Of a stretch of DNA of 64,000 bases, positions 1-13,300 are shown piece by piece. The stretch is from Theropithecus gelada. Lineage: Eukaryota; Chordata; Mammalia; Primates; Cercopithecidae. The number at the start of each line of letters is the position of its first letter. Within the stretch, counting starts at the first letter, position 1. The DNA is taken from contig NC_037669.1 of assembly GCF_003255815.1 (NCBI RefSeq), positions 121,984,456 through 122,048,455 on the forward strand. Reading direction: 5' to 3'. The notes under the pieces are model-generated. The model saw nothing but the letters and a program-made list of their open reading frames with translations. It was not told the DNA's origin and ran no database searches. The translations under genes were made by a program, and so were the position numbers.

Positions 1-3000
1 CTACACTCTTCTCAAGGAGACAAATAGTTCTTCCCAATCACAATATTTACTATGGGAACACAAAATGTTTTAACTTCTATTGTCACATAAAAGGTTTCAT
101 ATCCTTGCTCATCACCCAATACTGCCCTTGGTTTATGTTTATACTCTTCCTGAGGTGGAATAGAGGTTGGGGTGAGAGGGAGAAAGTCTCAAGCTTAATC
201 CAAGAGGGTAGGCTATGTCACTAACTATGGGTATGAGTCAAGTCAGATATTCTAGATTTTGCCTTCCAAAGCATGGAGTTGCACTTCTCATCTTTTTTTC
301 TCAGACAAAACTGATAAAGTGGTATTATGGAAAAGTTCATGCTTCAGGGAACATAACACAGCACATTTAATGCATCAGTTTTATCCATTCAGCAAACATT
401 TATGGAAGGCCAGCCATGTGCAAAGCACTATGCATGGTCCTGAGGAAACAACACTAGGAAAGCATAGATAGTTTACTTTGACATAGTTTTAAACTTGGTG
501 AAAAAGACAAGAATTGAGTAAGAATTTAAAATGTGCTGAGTCAAATAAAATTAGCGTGCTAAGAGGACTTAAAATGTGATCAGGGAGTGTGTTGGTAGCA
601 TGGCTGCTTTGGTGCAGAGAAACAGAAGGCTTCTCTGAGAAAATTGTGTCTAAGTAAAATTTCCTGGATGCACAGGACCCGAGTAAGCATCTAGAGTCTA
701 TTTGGGGAAGATTATCATATTAAATTATATAGGCCTGCTTTCAGTGAGAGTTAAGTTCCTCTTGCTCCACAAGGCAATAAAAAATTTCAGAAAAAGTCTT
801 TAATAAGGCTAAGACTGATGTTTAGAATGTTTTTGAAAACTAAGTTAAAAACGTCTTAATGCTGAAAATTTATTATAAACAATTAGGAACAACTCACACT
901 ATTATTCCTTCTTCAAAAATGGAAATAGCAATGAGAGAGTGCTTTTTACAATGATAGAGTTGTTTACTGTAGTCAGTGCTCAATGCAAATGATAAAATTG
1001 TGTGGTTGTTAGAATATTTGCTACAAAGGGGAAAATAAAAAACCTGAGGCAGCAGTTTCTTTTAATGTGGTAACAGCCTAGTCATAAAAGAACATCCTAC
1101 TTCATTGTCATGAATATATGAATGATTCCCGTATTTTACCATGAAACTTCATTGTCATGAATATATGAATGATTCCCATATTTTACCATGAATATTTTCA
1201 CCATTTACAAGAAAACAGCTGCTACAACTAGATGAATGATTTACTGATAAATACATAACAATTTTCTTTTTAGGATTGCTTTCCAAAGTACCCCCATTTC
1301 ACCCTTCACTTCATTCAGGTGTATGCATATTGATATAAGAGGGCATTTCCAGAATTTTCTGGATTAAGTAGAAGTAAATTCTTAAGTCCATAAGGTAAAG
1401 TTTCTGCTACGCTCAGAATTTGAGCATTTCATTGAATTTACTCCATCCCATTTTCAAAGAGTAAAACCCTTCTCCCACCCTCCAGAACATATCTTCAAGG
1501 TTAATGTTTAAGAATTAGTTAAGTCTAACCACCTCTTAAGAGATACGTAAGTAAATAGGCTAGTCATGATAACAAGGTTTCCAAGAGTAGACATAAAGGA
1601 ATGTTAATGCATCTTTCATAATAGAAACAATAGCTTTATAATCTTAGACTTAAAGTAACTATGGTTACAAAGCCTTGTGCTGCTTTACCTTCACTTGATT
1701 CCTTTCACTGGAGATCCACCTCTGTCATCAGGAGAGAGTCTCCTTGTGCTAATGGCTCTCCGTTTGTCATCATGAGAATATAAACATTAAATACCTTATG
1801 AACTGAGGGTGTAAATTTCTTTATCTGCTTAAGAAATGTCTTTTCAAGAAGGAAGACTTAGTCAACAAAGAAGAAAGTGTTCTCAGTTTAAGCTAACTTT
1901 TCAAATAGAAAGCATTGGCTTTCTGTTGTACCTGAAGTGTTTTGTTATCAATGATTACCAGGCCAGCTCTTCAAGTCTTTGTAGCCATCTTCCTGATGTT
2001 GACTAACTACTTTAAAAAGAATCTTTGCAGATACTTAGGGTGAAGAGGTCAAGAAGAAGGTATTATCAGAAGAGAATACTGGATATAGGATGAATTGCTG
2101 ATGACATCTTCTAAAAGAGCGTTAAAGGCATAGAAAATTGTTGGAACCATAACATTGGAAACAAAGCAGGACTCAAAATTATTTATATAACCTATTTTTT
2201 AAAATGATATAAAATACATAAAGAAAAGCACATGAAAATGTAAACAGTGGTTACTTCAGGGTGGAATTATGAATGATTCAGCATAATATACATGTATTAC
2301 TTACATAATTTAAAAAATTAGGTTCTAGATAATGTATTTTAAACCACAGCCCCATGGCTTTGGAAATTACAAAAAGGACTTACTATGTATCTTCAGAGGA
2401 GGTTGGTTAACAATATCAGGAGCTATTAAAGCACTGATTTTTTTTACTTGGAGAAAAAGTAATGAAACGTGAAAGCTACCTTCATCTATTAGAAGAATTG
2501 TCAAGTAGAGGATTGTCAAGACTAGAGGTTCTATGAAGACAGCACTTGTCTTAAGAAAGACATTTCTAGCAACAAAGGAACAGACTGATATTCAAGAATT
2601 ATGGATGGCATTCAAGAAGAGGTGGGGTGGGGGGTGGATATCAGACATATGGTTATAAAAATGATTGCTGCACTCCGTGAGAACTAAAACTGAGGTTTTT
2701 TTGAAAGATCCCGTTCAACCTTGGATTCTATTATACATTGCCAACATATTTGCCCCACATTCTACAGGTCAGAGGTGTTGGTTTTTCTTTTCTTCTCTAT
2801 TTTTAACCCACCTGACTCCCACCTTCTTCCTGTATTGCCAGAAGGTGCTGACTTTCTACGCAAAGAATCACTGGGGCAAGTTGCCCTTGAGAACAATGCT
2901 AAAGAGTGGCAAATTGCTCGTGATAAAGTCTCTGATTTAGGTAGAATCAGAAGTGACAGAAAATAGTGATTTGTTTAATTTACCACAATGTGTTAATTAT

Positions 3001-6000
3001 GTACAATAAACAGTGGGGCTGGGCGCTTGACTTGGGGCTCGTGGGGGCTTGAGACAAATCACAGAGGATAAGATGGGTTCTGATTCCGACAATTCATCTA
3101 ATCACACAGACATAACCCATGCTATCCGTTCCTTCCTCCATCGCCATTACTCTCTATACTATCTCACTCAGAAATGGTCAAAAACATTCTCTGAACAATC
3201 TTCCTAAACATCCAAGTCCCCTAGTCCAGGGTATTCTTTGGGTGGTCCCCAATGAGTGTGATACCTTTACCTCTCACTGACTATGAGTAGGAAGCAAACA
3301 TTTTTATAACACTATACTTTTAGGAAACAACCAAAGAGTCCTAGAAACTTTTCTTTCAAATACCCATGACCAATTATCTTCTAACAAAAAGAACTTCATA
3401 AGGATATTTAGAATTTTAGGCAACTTAGATATTTAGAAAACCTATTCTACTCAAACGTGTAAATACTAGAGGGATAATTCAGCTGTTTGGGTATGTTTCT
3501 TTGATAATATTAAAAATGTAGATTTCTTTTACTTTGATTCTGAAATACAAATACATGCCATAGACAGGAGAACTGTAACATCCAGGGCTTAGACCAGCTT
3601 TCTGCACTCGGCAATGAAGAGGAGATAAAGTAACATATTTTCTTCAACCCATCACAAGGTTCATAGCTGAGACCCCTGTAATGAAAAACAGAATAACAAA
3701 AGGAAAACATAATAAATTTATTTAACCATAGTTCTACATGACACAGAAGCTGTCAGAAATGAAGAGCCAAACATGCAGGGAAACTGTGTATTTCATGAAT
3801 AGTTGTACAGAAGAAGTATGATTGGAGGACAAAAGTGTATGATCTAATGGTAATAAACTGGAAGGAACATAGCAAGGTCTGTCTGTCCAGATTCTTCTTA
3901 GCCTCTCTAAGAAGTGTGACACTTCTTCTCTTCGCATTCAGGGCAGAACACCTGTCACATTAGGGTCTTCAGGGGAGAAGGGAGGGAGGTCAGAGAGTAA
4001 CTTCCTGCTTCTGTGATTTTTTCAGGTCCCTTCAACTTAAAATACTCAGTACACTAAGGTGCCACCTTTTGGGTTATTATGTTCTGAGCCCCAACATTAA
4101 GAATGTGAAATCTGTGTGCCATTATTGTTGTTGTTAATGGTATTACTATTAACAGGTGGAAAACTTACATTCTGTAGTTCAGATTCAACTTACATTTATC
4201 ATCTATATGTTCCAGATGATGGGCTTTTTGCTTTCATTTAAAACACTATAACTTTGAGTGAGGAACTTTGTTCCTCTTTGTTCAGATGAATAAATGAAGT
4301 TCAAAAGATTAAGTGTGCTTGACTCATACAGCTGCCTAGAGGTAGAGCTGGGATGCAAACTAAGGTTTCCTGAGTCCAAGACTGAGGCAAATAATTTACA
4401 AAATGCCTTTACCTGATTCATATCTAATTTCCCAAACGACCTGTACTGCTTAATCATAATATGAAAATGTTCACATTAACCCATAAGGTAGATATAACAC
4501 CATTATTCCCTTCCTGAGGCAGATGTGTTAAACTAGTGGCCAAGACCACTCAATTGGTACAGGACGCATATTGGATTCAAAGTCACGTTTCTGTGAAATT
4601 CTTCCTTCTGTTGTGAAGAAAAGCATTGTGAAGCATAATGGTGCTCAAGGAGAACAACAGATATTAACAGTGACAAGCCCTAAAAACCTCTGTTTGTCTG
4701 CAATGTCTTGGTCTTTACATAACACACATTATAATAATTATTTCTCAATATAGAAGCTCTTTCTTTGCTAACCATCTAATTCCTATGGATGAGTTGTATT
4801 TCAAATGATTCTATTGGTAGATTAGGGGAAAAAAACCGTCAAAATTGAAGTCTTAAAATGGAGCTAGAAGATGTGGCCAAAACGGGTGAAAGAACAGGTG
4901 TCTGCCTTTATTCTACACTACTTCCGACTGGACTATGAAAGAGCAACACTCTCACTGGGGATACGTGCTAAAGAAAATAAAAAAAACAAAGTCGAGTTGT
5001 TCAGTGAGTCTCATGAATATATGGAGACATGTTTGCTTGTCTTGAATTGAAAACTGAATTCTAGTCTTCTGAGACTGTGAGCTATATTTTAGAAGAAGAG
5101 GCCAACAAAAGCCTGCTTGTATTATCTAATCATTCTCTCTTTTGGGAACACTCTAATTTTGCTAAAACCAGGATCTCAATTTGGCCTAGCTATAAATTAA
5201 AAGAATACTACATGGTTATGTAACTCTGCTCAAAAGTTTATTTGCCCTTACATTAAAAAATAACTCAAGTTACTCTCAATGGATTCATTAAAAACCTGAT
5301 TTTTCCACTTTATAGCTATTTTGCCTGACAGATGGAATCTGGTTTTTCCCTTATGCTGCATTTTTTGAACCAAGTATATATGGTGGGAGAGCAGCACATT
5401 CTTCCACCAACAAAAAAGCCACATTCATATTTCAATAAAATTGCATTATTTGGCATCTACTGTTCACATATGTTCATTTGGCTATTGCTAGTCCCAGTCA
5501 ATGATAGCACAAGTGGAGTGGATATTTGAAGTTTAAACAAGGAGCTTTAAATTTTGTAAGAGAGAAGAGGCCTCCTGACAGGTAGATCAGTCTATAATTC
5601 ATTTTTAATGCAGTTGAGAATTCTATAAATCATTTGTTTTTCTCCCATTACATACTATCTCCTGTGCTATAGAAGCCTTAAAAGAAACTTTCTGTATAGT
5701 TTTGGGTAGGGTTTGAGGGGTAGGTAAGACTCTTTGAAGGAGCCTTTAAGGATGAATAACTTTGCCATGCAGGAAACATAAAGTATTGCAAGCAGAGAAA
5801 ATGTATGGAGTTGTGATGAGTTCAGGACTAGGTCAAGCTCTGCTTACGTAGCTGAGGGCACATAGTGAAGAGGTGTAGACACAACGGTAGAAAAGGTAGA
5901 ATTTTTGCTATAAAGTGCCATTATCAAATGTTTTTGAGTGAAGAATGTACGCTCTATCACTGTGAATACTGAGAAATGGAGTATTACATTCCACAAAATG

Positions 6001-6886
6001 TGAAAAGAAAACTAGCGAAGAATGTCTATACCATAGGTCTGAAGTTAACTGGACAGGCAACTAGGGACAACATGTATTTCAAAATATTGTTATGAAGCTA
6101 AGAATAAAAGTATGCAATACTATAGTCAGCTTAACAAAAAATTTTTTTTTTTTCCATTCTGATTTTTAAGAATTTGATTGGGGTTTGGGAGAGAACATGG
6201 TAGAGATGGAATCACTGTGAATGTTTTTTGGTTAAAGTTAAGGTCATTCAGAGATACTGTTTGTTTAACCACTGCTTATAATACATGTCAAAAGAAAACA
6301 CTCAAAAGACAAAATGCACTCACAGGTTTTTTTTAATGCATCAAAAATAAAGGTGGTTGAAGCTATGACTACCTATGTGTGTCTTGATTAGCAACTAGAG
6401 TATGAACTTATTCTAATTTGGATTCATCAAAATTTTATCACTTTCCAAAATTTACAGGTATAGATTTTCATCCTAGATGGTAGTGTTTTATAATTGCATG
6501 CATGTTATAGTTGAAAACGTGACCTCTGGAACGAGGCAAACCTGAGTTCTGCTCCACTTAGGAGCCATATGATCTGAGCAAGTTATTAGATTCAACTGTT
6601 AAAAAGGAAAATCAGACACTTAATCATATGTACCAAATAGTTATTGTGAAGATTAAGTAAAATGTTGTAAACATGCTTATTATACTGTCTGGTATATACT
6701 AATAACTTGATATAAGTTATTAGTCAATTATGTAATTATTATTACCACCCAAAGATCAATGCGCATAATCAGTTTGAGGAAAAATCTGTAAAAACAGCTT
6801 TATCTATACACTGGAGCCAATTGATTCACTGCATTTTGCCTGATTAAATCATGAACAAAAGGGTAATAATATGAGCATATAAAATA
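1..6886. other. 3'-flanking, mostly unique AT-rich sequence
   Basis: No gene is supported. Weak ancient-repeat resemblances are present: an L2/MIR-like piece around 350-440, a MIR-like piece around 4230-4400 and a MIR-like stretch around 6500-6670. A 47-bp tandem duplication lies at 1099-1192 and a possible plus-strand exon-like ORF at 2842-2966; both are listed separately. Everything else looks like neutral primate sequence. Confidence 0.6.
1099..1192. repeat. 47-bp tandem duplication, two copies
   Basis: Positions 1099-1145 and 1146-1192 are the same 47-bp unit, beginning acttcattgtcatgaatata, differing only by g versus a in the run before the final ttttaccatgaa. The near identity implies a recent head-to-tail duplication. 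Confidence 0.95.
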
Positions 6887-6894
6887 CTTTATTG

Positions 6895-7096
6895 CAGGGA
6901 TGTCCAATCTTTTGGCTTAATTGGGCCATACTGGAAGAAGAAGAATTGTCTTGGGCCACACATAAAATACACTAACACTGATGATAGCTTATGAGAAAAA
7001 AAAATCACACAAAAAAACTCAATGTTTTAAGAAGGTTTATCAATTTGTGTTGGGCTGCATTCAAAGCTGTCCTGGGTCACGCATTGGTCAAGCTTG
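6895..7096. mobile_element. MER30-like hAT DNA transposon remnant
   Basis: A short nonautonomous element beginning cagggatgtccaatctttt and ending tggtcaagcttg, with the internal phrase 'cttgggccacacataaaata' typical of MER30. It is flanked by an 8-bp target-site duplication, ctttattg (6887-6894) and ctttagtg (7097-7104), one mismatch apart. An 8-bp duplication is the hAT signature. It has no coding capacity. Confidence 0.75.
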
Positions 7097-7474
7097 CTTT
7101 AGTGCTTAAGAAGTATTCTCTCACAAAAAAATAATTTGGTTTTTGTACCAACCCTGCGAGTTAGAAAATATAAAATATTCTTATGGTTTACAAAGAAGAA
7201 GAAGAAAAAAGAAAAAGAAAAAAGTATCAAACAGCCAAAAGAAAAATACCAATAAATTCATTCCAGAATAGATCAAGAAGACAAAGGAAAAAGACCGGTT
7301 CTTTCAAATAACTAGGGTGGAAAAATAGGATGTCAACTAGTGAATTGATATTGTCAAGTTAAATGAGGAGGATCTAATAAATATCAGATTTATTTAGCCT
7401 TTGTAAATAGCTGGCTATTAATTTCTCAAGTGTAGATGATTCACCCCAACAGTAGTGTTTCAGTTATAATTCTT

Positions 7475-7767
7475 TTTTTTTTTCTTTTGAAACAGAGTCT
7501 TCCTCTGTTGCCAGGCTGGAGTGCAGTGGTGCGATCTCAGCTCACTGCAACCTCCGCCTCCTGGGTTCAAGAGATTTTCCTGCCTCAGCATCCCGAGCAG
7601 CTGGGATTACAGGCACACACCACCACACCCAGCTAATTTTTGTATTTTTAATAGAGACGGGATTTCAGCATGTTGGCCAGGATGTTCTCTCTCTCCTGAC
7701 CTCATGATCTTCCCGCCTCTGCCTCCTAAAGTGCTGGGATTACAGGCAGGAGCCACCGCTCACGGCC
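7475..7767 (-). mobile_element. Alu, minus orientation
   Basis: A poly-T head followed by the complement of a full Alu. Target-site duplication tcagttataattctt (7460-7474) and tcagttacaattctt (7768-7782), one mismatch. Its divergence suggests AluS age. Confidence 0.93.
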
Positions 7768-9105
7768 TCAGTTACAATTCTTAACACATACATTATCACA
7801 AAGAAAACATATTATAAAAACATCTATTTAAAATAAATGTCATAATATGACACACGTTTATTTTTAAAAAGTACATTATTGCATAAAGTTTTCATTTATT
7901 TCAAAAAATTATATGTATATAGATCAAAAAACAGATGCCATGTTTACCTTTCAATCAACAAACTATAATACAGACTTTGAATTAATAGTCCTCAAACTAC
8001 ACAACTTGGGAAAAGGGTTCCGTTGCTTAGTTGAATATGACCAATCTTTCTTCAAGTTTGCATTTGACTAGATTTTCTTATTTAACATTTTCACCAATAA
8101 GAGTTTCTTTAAAAAAAAATCTGATGCCAAATAATTATTGAGTCTGGCAAAGTGAATGTCCAAGTAATATAAAATATATTGATGAAATTTCTCAGAAAAG
8201 TGATTGTATCTAACTAAAGAGTTAGGAAAATTTTGTGGCCCTATATGTGCATATTTCAGATTTTTATATAATATGCATATAATATAGTTTCCCTAAGAAA
8301 TATTGATTCCGGCTCATATATTAGTCAATATTTTAATAACTCATGTACTACCCTGAGTATAATGATATTCAGATGTTCTACCTCCCGATCAAGTTGGAGA
8401 AATACTGTTTTAGAAGGACACATATCCAGATTATTCATTTCTAGTTAATTGTCTTAAATTTCCTTGAATATGTCTTGATTGAGTAAGTAAAATATAAGCC
8501 AGCAAACTTGGTTAGTCAAATTTAAGGGGAATAAACTCATTAATATTTTATGGGGTTCCTATCACAAGAGTTCCTAAACTAATGAACAGCAACAACAACA
8601 AAATGAAGAGAATGCAACTGTTCCATATGGTTACAAATGACGCACTCACCAATGATGCTTCTTAGAGGCTTATTTGGCACTTAGATAATGAACTTAAAAA
8701 AAAAATGTCATGTTTGTGTGAATTAATTCTGAGAATTGTGTTTATCATTAATTACAGAAATTGTTAAGCTGTGTCAATTGAAGGTATTCTTAAAACCTGT
8801 TGACAAAATAGTGTTTAAAATATAAGATTTGAATAACATATGCCAAATAAGATATAAAAACCATTAATATTTAAATTACTTTCCTTAAATGATGATGAAA
8901 TCATTATAGGACCATGAATCTCTCATTGGTTTTAATTTCTTGTATTTGTATTTAACTACTTCTCCCGTATACAGTATGGAATCAAATAAATGGTGACAAC
9001 TCAAGTTTGAAAGGTCTGTAACACTAAAGCTGGAATTGAAAGGGATTTCTGTAAAGTAAGACTCACTGACCCTCCTTGCCAAAATAATGTCTCACATCTC
9101 AGAAA
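7768..9105. other. Unique AT-rich sequence
   Basis: I see no exon, RNA gene or recognisable repeat here apart from low-complexity A/T runs. Confidence 0.5.
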
Positions 9106-9107
9106 GG

Positions 9108-9660
9108 GGAATTGTGCTGCAATAAACACATGCATCCGTGTGTATTTATGGTAGAATGATTTATACTCCTTTAAGTATATACTCAGCAATGGCATTGCTG
9201 ATCGAATGGTAGTTCTTCGCTCTTTGAGGAATTGCCATACTACTTTCCACAATGCTTGAACTAATTTACACTCCCACCAAAAAGGGAAAAGTGTTCCCTT
9301 TTCTCTGCAACCTTGCCAGCATCTGTTATTTTTTGACTTTTCAATACTAGCCATTCTGCTTGATGTGAGATGGTATCTCACTGTGGTTTTGATTGGCATT
9401 TCTCTAATGATCAGCTTTTTTTCATAAGTGGGAGCTAAATGATGAGAACTCATGGACGCGAAGAGGGGAACAACAGATACTCGGGCCTACTTGAGGGTGG
9501 ACGAGGGGGAGGAGAGAGAGGAGTAAAAAAAAAACTGCCAGGTACTCAGCTTAGTACCTGGGTGAGAAAACAATCTGTACAACAAACCACTGTGACATGA
9601 ATTTACCCATATAACAAACCTACATATGTACCCCTGAACCTAAAATAAAAGTTTAAAAAA
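9108..9660. mobile_element. 5'-inverted (twin-primed) L1 fragment
   Basis: From about 9108 to 9423 the minus strand reads as the C-terminal part of L1 ORF2 (FWWECKLVQALWKVVWQFL, with IREMPIKTTVRYHLTSSRM before it). From about 9422 the plus strand reads as the L1 tail, starting cataagtgggagct, then the 3' UTR ending cctaaaataaaag and an A-rich tail. The two halves are head-to-head at 9422, the hallmark of twin priming. The insertion is a truncated, dead copy of L1PA/PB age. Confidence 0.85.
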
Positions 9661-10054
9661 ACAAAACAAAACCGAAAGGAAATAATCAAAAGACATAAGA
9701 TGAGAGACATGAGAAAACAGAGAGAAGAGATGAGAAAGTCTTGGTGCTGTGATTTTTTTCACTATAGGATTGAATTCTCTGAGTAGTCTTAGTTTTCTTG
9801 CTTATGAACCAAAAGGACCGGGGAAGTTTTAAAGTCTCTTTAAATTCTGCACTTTTGTGATTGCAAGCATATAAGATTCTCTGCTCCATAATTGTTGCCC
9901 CTTTGTTTTCTTTGGTTATCCAACACATAATATAGCGAGGATAAATATTTCAAAGTATGGAATAGAGTTTGTATTTTAGCCTGACAAATTGAGGTTTATT
10001 TCCTCATTTTATTAATTTTTAAATTTAAATAGATGTCTATAAAAATCATGTTGA

Positions 10055-10352
10055 GGCCAGGCGCGGTGGCTCAAGCCTGTAATCCCAGCACTTTGGGAGG
10101 CCGAGACGGGCGGATCACGAGGTCAGGAGATCGAGACCATCCTGGCTAACACGGTGAAACCCCGTCTCTACTAAAAAATACAAAAAATTAGCCGGGCGAG
10201 GTGGCGGGCGCCTGTGGTCCCAGCTACTCGGGAGGCTGAGGCGGGAGAATGGCGTGAACCCGGGAGGCGGAGCTTGCAGTGAGCTGAGATCCGGCCACTG
10301 CACTCCAGCCTGGGTGACAAAGCGAGACTCCGTCTCAAAAAAAAAAAAAAAA
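10055..10352 (+). mobile_element. Young AluY (Old World monkey type)
   Basis: A full-length Alu with a poly(A) tail and a perfect 14-bp target-site duplication aaaaatcatgttga (10041-10054 and 10353-10366). It carries gagatccggccactgcac, the variant I associate with cercopithecoid AluY subfamilies. Confidence 0.95.
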
Positions 10353-10366
10353 AAAAATCATGTTGA

Positions 10367-13300
10367 ATTACAGGTATCTATAAGTGAGAAAGATTTTTCT
10401 CATTACTAAAGCGTATACATCTATTTGTAAAAATTTGAAATTTTAATGTCATTTTAACAGAAGATGTCTTAAATATATAATCCTAAAAGAAACTCCCAAA
10501 ATCATAGATAGGTCTATGTGTATGTGTATGTTTGTGGAGAGCTGTGGGATAATTCATGTTCAATATTTTATTTAATAAATAATATCAAATTCAGTAGCTA
10601 AAAATACTTAACTCTAGCATTATTAGAATCCTCACACTTCAATCACGGCATGCCAGCCACCACTCAGTGATTCTCGAAACGGATTTAATGCAATGTGCTA
10701 CTTGACATTCTCTCTTTGGAATTTCGATGCATTTAAATAAACCCCACGGGTAATTCAAAATAGGGTATGTAAAACTTCTATAAAATGCCCAGATGTTAGC
10801 AAAATTTTGGTCTTTTATATTTTAACACTTATTCCTATGTAACTTTTATAAAATTCAATTTTAAAAGAACACAATGTATTTTACATCTTCCTAATCGTCC
10901 TTAAAGTTTTAAAAATTAATTTCTCATATTAATTGGACAGGCAAGAAAGGCATATTTCTCTAAAAGCTTCATCAACATTTTGATTTGTATTTTCAAAGGC
11001 CCTTTTGGAAAATGTGTACTGGCTCACAGAGGATTCATGGGAAAGTATAAAGTAATATAGGCCTTGCTTAGAATACTCTCAGGCAATGACTAAAAACACC
11101 ATGAAAATGTGTGATCAGGGCATCCAGACCAAAGATACTTCTGAGTGCTCACTTAAGTAGATACTTAGCTCTGTTTTCCACAAAAACTTTTCCTTGAGAC
11201 ACTAGTTTTTCCAAAACATTCCTCACAAAAAGGAACTCCTAGTTAAACAATTTGAAATTCTTTATGTACTCTATCTTCCTCCTAGAAATTCACACATCAC
11301 AACATATTGGGTTCCCAACAAGTACTGCAATAAAGTGTACTATTTAGTTCTATTTAATCCAGAGTTTCCTAGTTATGGTGTTACCAAGTATAAAATCCAA
11401 CCAATTCTACCCCCTTCCCCCGGTTCTACTTTACTAAATACTATTAATTTGTAAATTTGTAACTCTATCAAATACTCATCAGGAAACACTGCTCAAGACC
11501 TCAAGGCCTTGGTATCATGACTGACTTAGGCCAGAGTGGAGCCCAGGGAGCAGATATTTAGGAAAAAGGCAAAAATCTAGGAAATGCATGAGGGTTGTTC
11601 AAAATAGAATTATGAGTTCAATTTTTATTTCATAGAGCACAATGAATGTACTGATGTTTTATGTTTTCACATATTCAGAAACATGATAAAGTTGTGAGCT
11701 GCAACCATGATACGCTTAGTAAAAATGACTGCTCTTCTTGTCTCCAGTAAAAGTATAACTCTACTTAAATGTGCAGCATGTCTTTGTTGCAAAAATGCCT
11801 ATAAATGAAAATAAATGTATAGAAAGTATATTTTCAAATAATTAAATTTTTAAAGAATGTGAAAAATTTCAGGAGTGCAGGCAGTACACAACTTATGTTA
11901 TTCAGGTAGACCAGTAACTTGAGCCTGAGGACCCTGCATGTTACTCAAATGTCATCAAGAAGTTCTTCCTATATTAAAAGAAATAACCCTTGGTGAATAT
12001 AGCACAACAATGTAATGCACTTAATGTCACTGAACTGTACACTTAAAAATGGTTAAGATGGTATCTTTTATGTTATGTTCATTTTACCTTAATTTTAAAA
12101 AATCTAATCTTGTTTTGAAACCCCACTAAAATGGCAAGATTTTGTTAATGTTTGTCAGAATTACTTGCCTAGTAATAAAATCAGATTTCAAAAAAATGCC
12201 TAAAAACCCTCCTCTATCATTAGGAAACATTCATCTCTGTTAAAAGAGAAGGTATCATGGATGCTGAAAAGGATGAAACAGTTGTCAGAACACAGGGAAT
12301 ATTCTCTTCTTTTTCTCTACTTCCACTATGTAAATCCTCATAACAGTAGGGCTTCAACAACAGCTCTGAGAGTGAACTTTCCTTTTACATTGCAAAGAAT
12401 CATACTTCTTTCTATAAATGTGAAATGGTATTTCATGAGTTTTTTTTTTTTAAATTTAATTCTTATCACAGCACTAAGAGCAAAACCTGCTACATGAATT
12501 TAAGGTTAGGTAAAATATATTTGATTTATCGAAGTGTGCATTAACATAGGAGAATTAACAAATTTGTGAGAAATACACTTAGGAAAGGATTAATGAACTA
12601 TAAAAGGATTGATGAACTATAAAAGGATTGATGAACTATAAAACTGACTGCACAGCTAGAAATATTTTAAAACGTTGCTCTTGTTGGCTATCATAGTCTC
12701 TTGACTGCAAGTTTATGAGGGCAGAGAACACATCCATCTTGTTCACTACTACTTTTTTCATGCCGAAAACAGTACCTAGTGTAGTAGGCACTACAGATTT
12801 TAAAATTATTTAGTGAATTCAAGATAGAGTTAAAATGCAGAAAATTTCTTTGTAAGCAATGGTTGAAAATTGACACGAATGAAAGCGTTTTTCAATTAAT
12901 AAGCTATTTCAAATATTACCACTTGACCATTTAGATATCTAATCTGTCATGGGTTCCACTGTTCATCAAACACACGTTGAATGCTCTCTTCCAAATTCAT
13001 CCAAATCTCACATATGGAATTTTATTCACAAGCAAATACTCTATGTTTCAAGAGACCAATATTATCAACACTTAAGCACTAAACATCCAATTCTGAATCG
13101 TTTTGTCTATCGAACTATTGCTGAATTTTTCTCATGAAGTCTGGGCAAAGAAATTACATTGAATACATTTTCTTATAACTTTTTAAAGTGGAGGCATTAA
13201 TATTAAAACATTTTATATATTTTTAAGACTTCTGTTGGAAGAAAAACACCTAATTTGTTAATATATGTTATTTGAATTAATTAATATTCTTCAAAATTAG

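Noticed and set aside
3529..3679. Possible minus-strand exon after tttttcattacag
   Set aside because: The acceptor looks fair but the donor is weak, there is no EGF cysteine pattern, and it lies 14 kb past the stop of the EGF gene.
7436..7784. Open frames rich in 'SSLQPPPPGFK' and 'SWDYR' text here and at many other sites
   Set aside because: This is the translation of Alu sequence, seen in every Alu of the window; it is not a gene.
9001..9453. A 150-codon minus-strand frame
   Set aside because: Most of it is inverted L1 ORF2 C-terminal sequence from the twin-primed insertion.
12587..12643. Short regular repeats that could be mistaken for a CRISPR array
   Set aside because: The copies are contiguous with no spacers, in a primate genome.
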